Below the pieces are notes generated by a model. That model was not told the DNA's origin. It worked only from the letters and a program-made list of their open reading frames with translations, and did not search any database. From the NCBI GenBank assembly GCA_030490835.1, contig CM059973.1:62252008-62316007 (forward strand): 64,000 nt of DNA, read 5' to 3'. Below, piece by piece: positions 33,760 to 45,539 of this stretch. Both the position numbers and the translations under genes were made by a program. Source of the stretch: Annona cherimola. Lineage: Eukaryota > Streptophyta > Magnoliopsida > Magnoliales > Annonaceae. The stretch's first letter is position 1. Each line of letters opens with the position of its first letter.

Positions 33760-35300
33760 ATTAAACAAGTGCAGATATTTCTATTTAATATCATTTTCAA
33801 GCTCTCAAGTAGCCTCTGATTTTTCATGATTACTCCATTGTACTTTAACATATCTTAATATCCTATTCCGCAAATGCTGCTCCTTAAAATCCAGTATCTT
33901 GATTGGGTTTTCTTCATATATTAATTTATCTGAGATTAATAGCTAATCTACTGTAAGCGCATTGGAAGGATCTGATACATATTTTCTCAATATGAAAATA
34001 TGGAATACGTTATGCACCATAGCCAATGAGGGTGGTAGTCCTATTTGATACCGTTCCAACTTTCTCTAAAGCTTCACATGGTCCAATATAACAAGGATCG
34101 AGTTTTCCCATTTTGCCAAACCTCATCCCCCCTTTCGTGGGTGATACTTTTACAAACACCTTTATCACTCACGGAAAATTCTAAATCTCACCATTTTTTA
34201 TCTACATAACTTTTCTGTCTCCTTTGGGCAGTAAGCAGTCTTTCCTTAATTCGCTTTGCTTTATCTGCAATCTCTTGTACAATATTTAGCCCAATTATCT
34301 TTCATTCTCCAACTTCATCTCAATTCAATGGTGTTCTACAAGGATTCTATTACAGAGCTTCATAAGGCGACATTTTAATGCTGACCTGATAACTGTCAAT
34401 ATATATAAACTCCACCAAGGCCATATATTTATCCCAACCATTTTTGAAATCTATTATATGCATCCTCAACATATCCTCAACCAGTTGATTTACTCATTTA
34501 GTTCGCCCATCTGTTTGTGGATAAAATGTTGTACTAAATTTCAAAATTGTCCTCATTGTTTCATGTAAACTACGTTAAAACTTTGAAGTAAATATAATGT
34601 CTCAGTCAGAAATAATTGTCTTAGGAATTCTATGCAACCAAACTATCTCTTTACATTATAGGTTGGATAACTTTTCTGCAGAATAACTAGTCTTGATTGG
34701 TAAGAAATGTGCAACTTTTGTTAGTCTATCTACAATTACCCAAATAGAATTATTTTTTGCAACAGTCATGAGTAATCTCTCAATAAAATCCATAGTGATT
34801 TCATCCCACTTCTGTTATGGTATTTCAATTTGTTGCAATAATCCTGCTAGTTTTTGATATTCAGCTTTGACCCGCCAGCATGTTAGGCATTGAACTACAA
34901 ACTCTACTATTATCTACTTTATACCCATCCACTAAATTTTTTTTTAAGATCCTCATGCATCTATGTGCTCCCTGGGTATATTGTGTAAGGTAAATAATGA
35001 GTTTCTTCTAAAATTTTTCTGCTTAGTTCTGCTGCATTGGGTATGCATAGCCTCATTTTATATTTGATAGTGTCCTCATCATCAATTGTAAATCCTTTCA
35101 TAACTCCTTTTGTCATTTTCTGCTTTATGTTTTGAATTTGTCCATCTGTCCTTTGTTCTTCTTTGATTTGTTCAAATAGAGAAGGTTTTACCTACATTTG
35201 ATATAACTGATACAATGGCTCTTCAAGTCAAACTTCTAATGATAATCTACTCATGTCATTAACGAACTCCTCCTAATCAGTAATTAAAGTGGTTAAATTG
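33760..35300 (-). pseudogene. int: Tekay(-) integrase and chromodomain (pseudogene)
   Basis: Heavily frameshifted. Recognisable pieces on the minus strand are the late catalytic core (VEDMLRMHI, near 34460), the segment MRFGKMGKLDPCYIGPCEAL (near 34090) and a chromodomain near 33800-33930. The chromodomain reads ENPIKILDFKEQHLRNRIL, then RYVKVQWSNHEKSEAT, a lost tryptophan, ELENDIK and KYLHLF. The chromodomain places the element in the Tekay-like chromoviruses. Confidence 0.7.
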
Positions 35301-35442
35301 CTATTTAACTTCCTGCTCAAAGCATTAGCTACAATATTCACTTTTCCTAGGTGTACTGGATATTCGAATCATAATCTTTCAATAATTTCAACCATCTCCT
35401 TTGGTGAAAATATATTTTAAACTCTTGTGGTCTGTGTAAACA

Positions 35443-36777
35443 TTACATTGTTTCCCATAAGAGATAATGCCTCCAAAATTTTAATGCAAATATTACTGCG
35501 ACTAGTTCTAAATCATGAGTGGGATAATTCCTTTCACAAGATTTCAACTGTCGAAAAGCATATGCAATCACCTTCTCATTCTGCATTAATACACGTTCAA
35601 GGCCCTTTTGAGAAGCATCACTGTAAATAACAAATCTTCCACCACTTGTAGGGGTAGCTAAAATTGGTGCCTTCACTAACCTCTGATTAAGTTCTTGAAA
35701 ATTAGCTTCACAATCATCAGTTGATTAACATTTTACCCCCTTTCTTATTAACTTTGTGAGAGGAGTACATATTCGAGAGAATCCTTCCACAAATCTATGA
35801 TAATATCCTACAAGACTAAGGAAGCTACATATCTCTGTGACATTTTTTGGCCTTGGCCAATTCACCACTGTCTCTACCTTAGCGGGATCCACCATAAGAC
35901 CCTCTGCTGTGACAATATGTCCCAAAAATGAAATATTATGCAACCAAAACTCACACTTTTTCAATTTTGCAAATAATTTATTCTCCCTCAGAGTTTGCAA
36001 TACCATTCTAAGGTATTCAACATGATCATCTTTCATTTTTGAATAAACAAGGATGTTATCTATAAATATAACCATGAATTTATCCAAATAGAGTCTGAAC
36101 ACTCTTTGTATTAAATCTATAACGGTAGCTAGTGCATTTGTTAACCCGAATGACATTACTAAAAATTCATAATGTCCATATCGAGTTCGAAATGCAATTT
36201 TTTGTATATCTTCCTCCTTAATCATTAATTGGTGATATCCTGACTGTAAATCAACTTTATAAAAGATAGTCGCCCCTTACAATTAATCAAACAAATCATC
36301 AATTCGAGGTAAAGGGTATTTATTTTTTATAGTCACTTTGTTCAGTTTTCTATAATCAATGCGTAATCTTAAATTACCATCTTTCTTTCTCACAAATAGA
36401 ACCGGCACTTCCTAAGGTGACGTACTTGGCCGTATAAAAGTCTTATCTAGCAATTTTTGCAGATATATTTTAAATTCTGTCATTTTTGTTGGATCCATTC
36501 TGTAAGGTTGCTTAGAAATTGTAAGTACCCTAGGTAATATATCTATTGTAAACTCTATCTCTCTTTGAGGGGGTAATCCTGATAACTTGACTGAAAAAAC
36601 ACCAAAAAAATCTTTTACTATTAGTATCTTTTCAAGAAATGAAGTCTCTTTGTTTATATCAACTATTGAAGCTGAATATACCCGACATCCTTTGTTTATC
36701 GACTTTACAGCCTTCATGGCAGAAATAATTTTCACTTGCTGAGATCTATTTGCTACCACCTCTGTCGGCTTGGACAT
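35443..36777 (-). pseudogene. pol: Tekay(-) reverse transcriptase and RNase H (pseudogene, active site altered)
   Basis: The piece at 36412-36777 holds the region before RT (GLPPQREIEFTIDILP, then FIRPSTSP). The piece at 35725-36225 is the RT palm ([20 protein letters not shown]) with the catalytic motif reading FIDNIL, so the second essential aspartate is replaced by asparagine (GAT to AAT). The thumb follows ([20 protein letters not shown]). The piece at 35443-35676 is RNase H ([37 protein letters not shown]). Frameshifts or stops separate the three pieces. Confidence 0.85.
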
Positions 36778-36858
36778 TTTAAAAATATTTTTTTATCACC
36801 ACAATCAATTATTGCCTTCCACTTAGATAACTAGTTCATCCCCAATATCACATCAAAA

Positions 36859-37340
36859 TCATACACAGGCAACAATATTAAGTCTACTTCTAAATTCATT
36901 TCTCTTATTTTGACTGGGGCAGACTTTGCAAATTCTATTTGTACTTGCTAGTTTATATATTGGAAATTCCACATTCACAATCATATCCATGCTTTCATGT
37001 GCTATTGCATATTTTACAACAAATGCACAAGAAATAATGGAATACATAACACTCGAATCAAATAACACTTTGGCAGGATAAGAGTGAATAAGTAATGTAC
37101 CAATAAGAATATCATCATGAGCAGTCTAGGCTTCTGCATTAGTCATAACTGCACCCTAGCATTCGTCCTGTGCCTCTGCTGTTTTGGGCCATGAACCGGT
37201 TGTGCTGGTGGCCTCATTTGTAATTTTTACTGCTCTACGGTTCCCATGCTTTCAACTTTTTGTATGCAGTCTTTCACTTGATGTCCAGCCTGTCCACATT
37301 TATAGCATGTGATCCCGCCCGTGTACTCCTAAAATGAATA
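36859..37340 (-). pseudogene. pro: Tekay(-) zinc knuckle and protease (pseudogene)
   Basis: The minus strand near 37260-37320 gives an intact knuckle CYKCGQAGHQVKDC. The protease begins at 37068 with MLFDSSVMYSIIS. The normal DSG active site is DSS here, and a frameshift follows near 36940. The missing glycine and the broken frame indicate loss of activity. Confidence 0.75.
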
Positions 37341-37812
37341 ACCAAAATTTTCACACTTCAAGCACTTCCCCAATGCTTTCCAACATTTTCCTATGCATTT
37401 TTTACCATAAGTAGGGTATGAAGGACTTAACAACTTCTTTTCCATATTTTTTCATCATATCGTATCTTGCCCTTTTATATGATTTCGCCCACTATCTGAT
37501 GTAGAGTCACCACACCTTTTTCCTTGGCAAAAAACGTAAATTGCGTTATCCTCCATCTCCACCATTCTTGTGTGATTTACAATATCAGAATATTAATGGA
37601 AATGGTGGCTGGCTAGTTGGTATCGTATAAAAGGGAGTAACACCATTCTGAACTTGTAGATTTCGAGGGCAAATTTTGTTAGTACCCATGGAGCGAATCT
37701 AGATAATGCAATGAATTTTGTTGCATATTCCACCACTGATGATTTTCCTTGATATCATTGCTCAAACTCTAGCAACGTTTATTGTCTAACTGGCTCAGGA
37801 TAGTATGCCTCA

Positions 37813-38322
37813 TCAAAATGCAAGAGAAAATCCTCTCAGTTCATTTGTTGCCAATTTTATTGCATTCCACCACTTAGCTGCATTACCCTTTAACATATGA
37901 GTGATAAACCAGACCTTTTTTTGCTCACCGCATTGGAGGAAATCAAAGATCTTCTTTAATTCTTCTATATATTTTTCAACACTGTTAGGGTCAAGATCTT
38001 CTCGATAGAGTGGGGGTCGCATGTTTAGAAAATCATTCATAACTCTTCTATGGGTATCAACTTTCCTAATATCCCTTAGCGCATCTCTCCTAGTTGGAGA
38101 GTTTTCTAGAACTTGTTAGGCTACCATCTGCTTCATAGTTTGCAATGCTTTTAGTACTACACCCATCACTTGAGCATTGAGGTCTGCGACCCCTTGTGCT
38201 TGTTCTACATTTGATGTCCTAGCAGATTCATTTCTAAGGTTGTTATTTTCCCTTAAAGCTTCATTATAGTGTCCATTTGTGGGTGTTAAAGAAGAATACT
38301 CATTGCCTTAGGATTTTAGTAT
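37813..38322 (-). pseudogene. gag: Tekay(-) gag, downstream part (pseudogene)
   Basis: The minus strand from the insertion point reads EQAQGVADLNAQVMGVVLKA and MNDFLNMRPPLYREDLDPNS, then KKVWFITHMLKGNAAKWWNA. The last two are capsid motifs of Tekay-type gag. The frame is interrupted at 38322 by the array-bearing LTR unit and resumes at 49118. Confidence 0.75.
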
Positions 38323-38327
38323 GGGTC
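38323..38327. repeat. Target-site duplication, left copy (GGGTC)
   Basis: GGGTC directly left of the LTR terminus TGATGCGTACC. It matches GGGTC at 49118-49122. Confidence 0.8.
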
Positions 38328-40602
38328 TGATGCGTACCAAGTGCTTGTCGTTAAGAGCACTGTGATCACCAGTTTAATTAAAATTAACCAAAATACATTA
38401 AAGCTACCACTATGCAGGCGATAGTGTAAAATAACGGTGAGTCGGGTCGAATCCACAGAGAGACGATGCAATTTTAAATTATTTTAAAGAGAGAGTGTGT
38501 ATAGAGAAGAGAGAGAAAGAAATTAGCGAGGGAGAGAGAGAGGAATAGAGAGATAAGAAAGAGGAGAGAGAAAGAGAGGTTAGAGAGAGAAGAAATTGGA
38601 AAGAGATAAGGGTAAGAGAGAGAAAAGATTAGAAGAGTTGGAGAAAAAGAAAGGGAGACAAAAAGCTAAAATAAAAGAAATTAATCAAAATCATTCTAAG
38701 AAAGTAATTAAAAGCTATGAAATTCAACTATGAAAGCAGGAAAGAAAATTATATTAAACTTAATCTAAAAATTACAAAGCAAAAAATAAAGTAGTAAATC
38801 TAATCTAAGAATTAAAACTACAAATTAAAAATTAACAACTATAAAACATTAAAAACTACAAAGCAAAAAATAAAATTTACATCACCCAAATATGAAGAGC
38901 AAATCTCCACTTAATGAGAATTTTATTGCTTGGCCCTACTTCCTTGTTAGGGGTCCTAAAAGAAGGGTCCCACCCAAGGGAGAGAGAATTCATTTTTGGT
39001 GTCTTTCAAGGTAGGAGGGACCCTCCTTTTATGAGAGCCAACCCATAGGAAGGGCTTCCCTGATTTTTAACAGGGGAAGCAGCATCTCTGCCGTTCATTT
39101 GAGTTTGACGGCTAAGATTTATCAGGGTATTTTGGGTAGCTTAAAAAATCGAATGGAACGCACGGAGGGTTCCTGCTTGCTCGCACTTCTCCTCCCGTCC
39201 ATCGTTCTTCCTCGTGCTCGTTTCCATCCCTGTTCGGACTATCAAATCTGTCAAACCCATGCTTGATCTTGGTTTGAAATTGGGTATTGCTATTTTTTTT
39301 TAATCTCAGATTTGTTTTTTTTTCTCACCATTAAACGTATCTAGCCAATTCAATCGTGTTACATAATTGAAAAAGGGCTTGAATTTGGGGTTTCGCAATC
39401 GAATAAATCTGTCATGTGCCTATTTGAAATTTTCTTCTGCTGCCGTCTTTACCTGCTACATCTTCATATTCAAGCCGTCCTATTTTTGCTTCCGCTGCCC
39501 ATATGGATTAAGCACTGCAATTTTGGTAGCTAATTTTTTTTTTGTTTTGTTTTGCAATTCGATGAATCCGATGGCACGATCTAGCTTGATTCAGATGCGT
39601 TTTTCAAACCCAGCTTTTAGACGGCTCATGGATAGCAGTTGCCATTGTCGCAGCCATGGTCGTCGGCGACGGTTTGGATGCCGGATATGGAGCCGTGTGG
39701 CCGGCTAGGACTATGGGGGACAGTTGGTGGTGATGGGTCATGTGGCAACTAGGGTTTCACCAGTTCGGGGAAGAAGAAGGACTTCCGTGAAATTTACAAA
39801 AAGCCCCTTGGCTAGAGACATTTGCAAATGGATCAAGTCAAAAAATTTTGCAAAAACCCCGAAACTACCCAGAAATTTCAGAAGAACGAAGAAAAATAAT
39901 GGGCCGAGAGAAGATTAGGCCCAGAATGAGTAGTTGTATGACTAAGACCATAGTCCGGCCACTAAATTAGGTCATAAACCCCAACCTAATTTTTTTAAAG
40001 AAATCGGACTAGTTTGGAAATTTCAGAATAATAAAGAAAATTACAAATATTATAAAAATATAAAACATTTTAAATAAATATGAATAAACACAAGGTAGCT
40101 TTTTTTTATGATATTCACATGTTAAAAGGAACATGTAACAAGTTGTCTAAGAGTGAGAATATAGAAAACTTAAATTTACAAATTATAAAAATAAAGAAAT
40201 TTTTTTTCTAATGGGGCCAATAGGATATAATATTTAATTTTTTAATAACTTTAAATTATCAAGATTTTATAGTAGCATGAAAAATACAAAAACTAGATTT
40301 TGTTCAAATAAAATAATAAGAAAATTATGGCAAGCAATAGATGCTTAACTATTATTTTAATTATAGCTTTAAATATTTATTTACTTTTAAAGTTTTTCAA
40401 ATCAAAATCAAAGTTTGCTTAGTTCTAAAATGAATTATTAAGTATATATATTTTGTAAAATACACAATTTTATGTAAAATATTTTTAAGAATATTAAAAT
40501 TAGATGTAATAAAACATTAAACTTCCCCAATAGTTTTATCCACTAATATAAAAAATAATAATATTTAATGGTATAAATTTAAAGGGTTTAATATCCATTC
40601 AA
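38328..40602 (-). mobile_element. Left (3') LTR of the array-bearing unit (LTR2a)
   Basis: The left 550 bp (R-U5 in minus orientation) align closely with LTR1 29461-30000, including the GA-rich tract at 38490-38660. A TATA-like element (minus strand cataaaagg) lies at 39025-39034. The U3 portion (39035 to about 40602) is much more diverged from LTR1. The right limit is inferred from similar length and from atatttaatggtataaattt near 40560, which resembles the end of LTR1. ORFs at 39367-39918 are not supported as genes. Confidence 0.6.
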
Positions 40603-41925
40603 ATAAATGGTCTAAAAAAATATATTTATATATTATATTAATTGTAATTTTAAAATATATTTATCATTAAAAATCATTTTAAATTTTTTTGTTAATAATC
40701 ATTTCATGTAAATGTATACACGTGAATACTGGCAAAATAGCTTCCAATCTATAGGGAGATTTTTACCTACATCCTTTTGATTGGCTCTAATCACCAGAAT
40801 ATCCATCAACACCGGAACACGAGATGACAAGATAAGTAAATCATCCATGGCAGCCTTCCATCATTGGGGGATAATGGAACATCAAATTATAGTGCTCCCA
40901 TAATGCAATAACCAAATGTGCACATGCAACAATTTTTTTTATTGATTTGATGCACGAAATAATTTTATTGGGCTAACCTTATGATAAGTGCATAGTTTGC
41001 AACTTTGTATATATTTGTCTTTTTTTTTATTTTCACACCTATTAATTATAAATTGTATTTAAGAGTTATATATTAATTCCTTAACTTATGAGCCTATTTG
41101 AGTCCATTACCATGTGATTATTTAGTTTCAACTTATAAAGAATATGAAATTATTTTGTGGAATTGAATAGTTAACAGAAATTGCTATACATTGAGGTTTA
41201 GAGTTTAATGCATAAAATTTTTATAAAATTATAATTTGCGAGCTAAAAATATCATCCATCTTTAAAAATCAAAACTCATGGTAATCTCCAAAAGCTACAT
41301 GACTAGGTGTTGTTCATGCATTTCTTGAAGCATACGTCTCATTTATTTGCATGTCGTGGCTGAGGTACATCGTTATAAATTTATTCATAAAATTTTAAAA
41401 TTCAAAAATTTTAAATAATAAAAAAAACATGTGACAAAATTTTTAATAGCATAACAGATAAAAGTAAATAATTAAGTACATGAATAACATTTGTATTTCT
41501 AGTTTAATTTAATTAATAATAGTAACAATAAATTACAATTATTATAGTAATACTTTAAATTTAGACGGCATAAACTATAATAATAATATTTTATAATTTT
41601 TAGAAATTTTCTTATAAAATTACAATTATATATAATCGTAACGTATATTCAAAAAAGTTAACATGTATTTTCTTCATAATTACAGTTAACAATACAATAG
41701 AGTAACATTACTAATTAAATCTAAATTACAGTTATATATAATTAATCATAATTTTAGTTTTACAGCGCCATATATATAATAATTTTAACTATTTTATATT
41801 TTTACGTAAATTTCTATTTGCAAAAATTTTATAACAAAAGAGGATGAGTGATATAATTTTTGCTATTAAAAATGTAAATATCTTTTGTTTAAATTTAATG
41901 TCTCTAGGTAAGAAATTTAAAATAT
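40603..41925. other. AT-rich spacer between LTR2a and array 1
   Basis: Very AT-rich, no ORFs. The portion 41460-41640 is similar to 43890-44060, the leader of array 2. This shows that leader plus array were duplicated together. Confidence 0.55.
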
Positions 41926-41927
41926 AT

Positions 41928-43575
41928 ATGTGTCCCGTGGGCCTCCAAAAATGAATCTTTTATTTTTCGAAAATGTATACATGTCCCACGGATTTCCAAA
42001 AATGAATATTTTGTTTTCTAAAATATATATAGGTGTCCCGCGAACGTCCAAAAATGAATATTTTGTTTCTAAAATATATATATATGTGTCCCGCAGGCCT
42101 CCAAAAATGAATATTTTGTTTTCTAAAAATATATGTGTGTCTCACGGGCCTCCAAAAATGAATGTTTTAATTTTCGAAAATATATACATGTCCCGCGGGC
42201 CTTCAAAAATGAATATTTTATTTTCTAAAAATATATATGTGTCTCGCGGGCCTCCGAAAATGAAAGTTTTGTTTTTCTAAAAATATATATGTGTCACGCG
42301 GGCTTCCAAAAATGAATATTTTGTTTTCTAAAAATATATATGTCTCGTGGCCTCCAAAAATGAATATTTTATTTTCTAAAAATATATATGTCCCGCGGGC
42401 CTCAAAAAATGAAAGTTTTGTTTTTCTAAAAATATATATATGTCCCGCGGGCCTCCAAAAATGAATATTTCGTTTTCTAAAAATATATATGTGCCCCACG
42501 GGCCTCCAAAAATGAATGTTTTGTTTTTCTAAAATATATACGCGTCCCGCAGGCGTCCAAAAAATGAATATTTTGTTTTTCTAAAATATATACGTGTCCC
42601 ATGGGCATCCAAAAATAAACATTTTGTTTTCTAAAAATATATATGTGTCCCACGGGCCTTTAAAAATGAATGTTTTGTTTTTCTAAAATATATACGTGTC
42701 CCGTGGGTGTCCAAAAAATAAATATTTTGTTTCTATAAAATATATACGTGTGCCGCGGGCGTCCAAAAATAAATATTTTATTTTCTAAAAATATATATGT
42801 GTCCCACGGAAAAATGAATATTTTGTTTTTCTAAAATATATACGTGTCCCGCGGGCGTCCAAAAAATGAATATTTTGTTTTTCTAAAATATATACGTGTC
42901 CCGCGGGCGTCCAAAAATGAATATTTTATTTTCTAAAAATATATGTGTGTCATGCGGGCGTCCAAAAATGAATGTTTTATTTTTCTAAAATATATACGTG
43001 TCCCGCGGGCGTCCAAAAAATGAATATTTTATTTTCTAAAAATATATATGTGTCCCTTGGGGCTCCTAAAATGAATATTTTATTTTCTAAATATATATAT
43101 GCGTCCCACGGGCCTCCAAAAATGAATATTTTGATTTTTAAAAATATATATGTGTCCCGCGGGCTTCCACAATTGAATATTTTATTTTTTAAATATATAT
43201 ATGTGTCCCGCGGGCCACCGACAATGAATATTTTGTTTTCTAAATATATATATGTGTCCCGCGGGCCTCCTAAAATAAATATTTTGTTTTCTAAATATAT
43301 ATGTGTCCCGCGGGGCTCCTAAAATGAATATTTTATTTTCTAAATATATATATGTGTCCCGCGGGGCTCCTAAAATGAATATTTTATTTTCTAAAAATAT
43401 ATATGTGTCCCGCGGTCCTCCAAAAATGAATATTTTATTTTCTAAAAAATAGATATATGTTCCACGGGCCTCTAAAAATAAATATTTTGTTTTCTAAAAA
43501 ATATATATGTGTCCCGCGGGCTTCCAAAAATGAATATTTTGTTTTCTAAAAAATATATATGTGTCCCGCGGGCCT
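41928..43575. repeat. Tandem array 1: about 31 copies of a 48-54-bp unit with CCCGCGGG core
   Basis: Each unit has a GC-rich core tgtcccgcgggcctcc followed by an AT-rich tail aaaaatgaatattttgtttt, then ctaaaaatatatatg. Variants of the core include cccacggg, cgtggg and gggcgtcc. The core octamer CCCGCGGG is a perfect palindrome. Because the unit is often 51 bp, both strands show repeated-peptide ORFs (such as VSRGPPKMNILFSKNIY); these are by-products of the periodicity. Confidence 0.95.
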
Positions 43576-44510
43576 CTCGCTACTTTTTACTTAAATCAAA
43601 ATTTTTTGAAAAAAATTAACCCTCAAACATGCATTCTTCATGTTAGAAAAATTTAATCGTATGCTTGTATATCTTAGGTTAAAAAAATCCAATCATATGC
43701 GTACATTGCTAATAAATTTTTGTAAATTTAATTTGATCTTTTTATTTTAATTTGACTTAAATAAATATTTATTTTAAATTATAACAAGCAATGAGACAGA
43801 TAAGTGAACTCTAGAGCTTTAGAAATTTAGCTTAATAAGTTCGCAAAATAAATCAACATAATAAATTTATTAAATTGATTAAATTGAAGTTTTACATTGA
43901 TTTCACTTGAAAAAATAAATTTTTATTTTTATTTTAAATAAATTAATTCTAGTAATAATAAATCACAATTAGTATATTAGTACGTTAAACTTGTAATATA
44001 AAGTGTAATAATATTATTTTATAATTTTAATAAATTTTATTATAAAATTTGTATTAAATATAGTTATTTACTAAACTGATTATTGAACTAATCCCATGAA
44101 TTACTTAGAATCACGAAAATAAAAGGAGCTTACGTGAACATTAAAAATTGTAGATATATTATAATTGAAGATATTATCTACTATTATTTTTAATTATACA
44201 TTTATATTTCTTTTGTACATGTTTATATTATTTAGAATCATTAAAATCGAATAAAAGTCCATGGATTATAAAAATTTAAAGATATATTGTAACTGAAGAT
44301 CTAATTTATTTTTTAAAATATATTATATTAATATAATAATGTGTGTAAAAGGGCGCGTGGGTGGGAAGTTAGTTAATTTTTATGTTTTTTAATGGAGTGT
44401 TACGGGTGTGTGAGTTTAATACAAATTTTGATCTTTTTAGAAAGTTGCTTACCTTACTCTATTTTGATTTGCAAAATATTTATAACAATAGACGGTTTAT
44501 AAAAATGTAT
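43576..44510. other. AT-rich spacer between arrays 1 and 2
   Basis: No ORF. The region 43890-44060 and the last 60 bp before array 2 (caaaatatttataacaa) resemble the leader of array 1 (41460-41640 and caaaaattttataacaa at 41820). Confidence 0.55.
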
Positions 44511-44512
44511 AA

Positions 44513-45420
44513 ATGTCCCACGGGCCTCAAAAAATGAATATTTTGTTTTTATAAAAATATATACGTGTCCCGTGGGCGTCAAAAAATGAATATAATGTTT
44601 TATAAAAATATCTACGTGTCCCGCGGGTGTCCAAAAATGAATATATTACTTTTTAAAAATATATAAATGTCCCACGGGCCTCAAAAAATGAGTATTTTTT
44701 TTATAAAAATATATACGTGTCCCGTGGGCGTCCAAAAATGAATATATTATTTTTTAAAAATGTATAAATGTCCCACGGGCCTCAAAAAATGAATATAATA
44801 TTTTATAAAAATATCTACGTGTCCCGCGGGCGTCCAAAAATAAATATATTATTTTTTAAAAATATATAAATGTCCCACGGGCCTCAAAAAATGAGTATTT
44901 TTTTTATAAAAATATATACGTGTCCCGCGGGCGTCCAAAATTGAATATAATGTTTTATAAAAATTTAAATGTGTCCCACGGGCCTCCAAAAATAAATGTA
45001 TTATTTTTTAAAAATATATAAATGTCCCACGGGCCTAAAAAAATGAGTATTTTGTTTTTATAAAAATATATACGTGTCCCGCGGGCGTCCAAAATTGAAT
45101 ATAATGTTTTATAAAAATTTAAATGTGTCCCACGAGCCTCCAAAAATAAATGTATTGTTTTTTAAAAATATATAAATGTCCTACGGGCCTCAAAAAATGA
45201 GTATTTTGTTTTTATAAAAATATATACGTGTCCCGCGGGCGTCCAAAATTGAATATAATGTTTTATAAAAATTTAAATGTGTCCCACGGGCCTCCAAAAA
45301 TAAATGTATTATTTTTTAAAAATATATAAATGTCCTACGAGCCTTAACGAATGAATATTTTTTTTTACAAAAATAATCATGTGTCCCGCGGGCATCCAAA
45401 ATATATATAATATTTTTTAC
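44513..45420. repeat. Tandem array 2: about 18 units of about 51 bp, related to array 1, higher-order pattern
   Basis: Same core as array 1, but units alternate between types: cccacgggcctc followed by tttttaaaaatatataaa, and cccgcgggcgtcc followed by gaatataatgttttataaaa. From about 44971 a three-unit period of roughly 155 bp repeats. The alternation shows amplification of multi-unit blocks. Confidence 0.95.
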
Positions 45421-45539
45421 TATTTTATTTCTTTATATAAATTTTTATTTCATTAAATCAAGTGGAGTTAATATTTTTAATTGTAATTTAATATATTTAT
45501 TTGGGTTCCAAATTTGGTTTTGAAGACATATATGATCTT

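Larger units (their letters stand above)
33722..38322 (-). mobile_element. Minus-strand Tekay chromovirus, internal region (gag part 2 to chromodomain)
   Basis: On the minus strand from 38322 to 33722 the order is gag, zinc knuckle, protease, RT, RNase H, integrase, chromodomain and polypurine tract. The first part of gag and the primer-binding site lie at 49118-49361, beyond the 10.8-kb insertion that splits this element. All genes are broken. Confidence 0.85.

Noticed and set aside
41930..43322. Long ORFs with repeated peptide (for example 41930-42280 and 42972-43322, also minus strand)
   Set aside because: They arise because the tandem unit is often a multiple of 3 (51 bp). Frames are open on both strands and are interrupted whenever the unit length changes. 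No start context or similarity.
41928..45420. Possible CRISPR-like array
   Set aside because: Units are contiguous tandem repeats without unique spacers, in plant nuclear DNA with retrotransposons all around.
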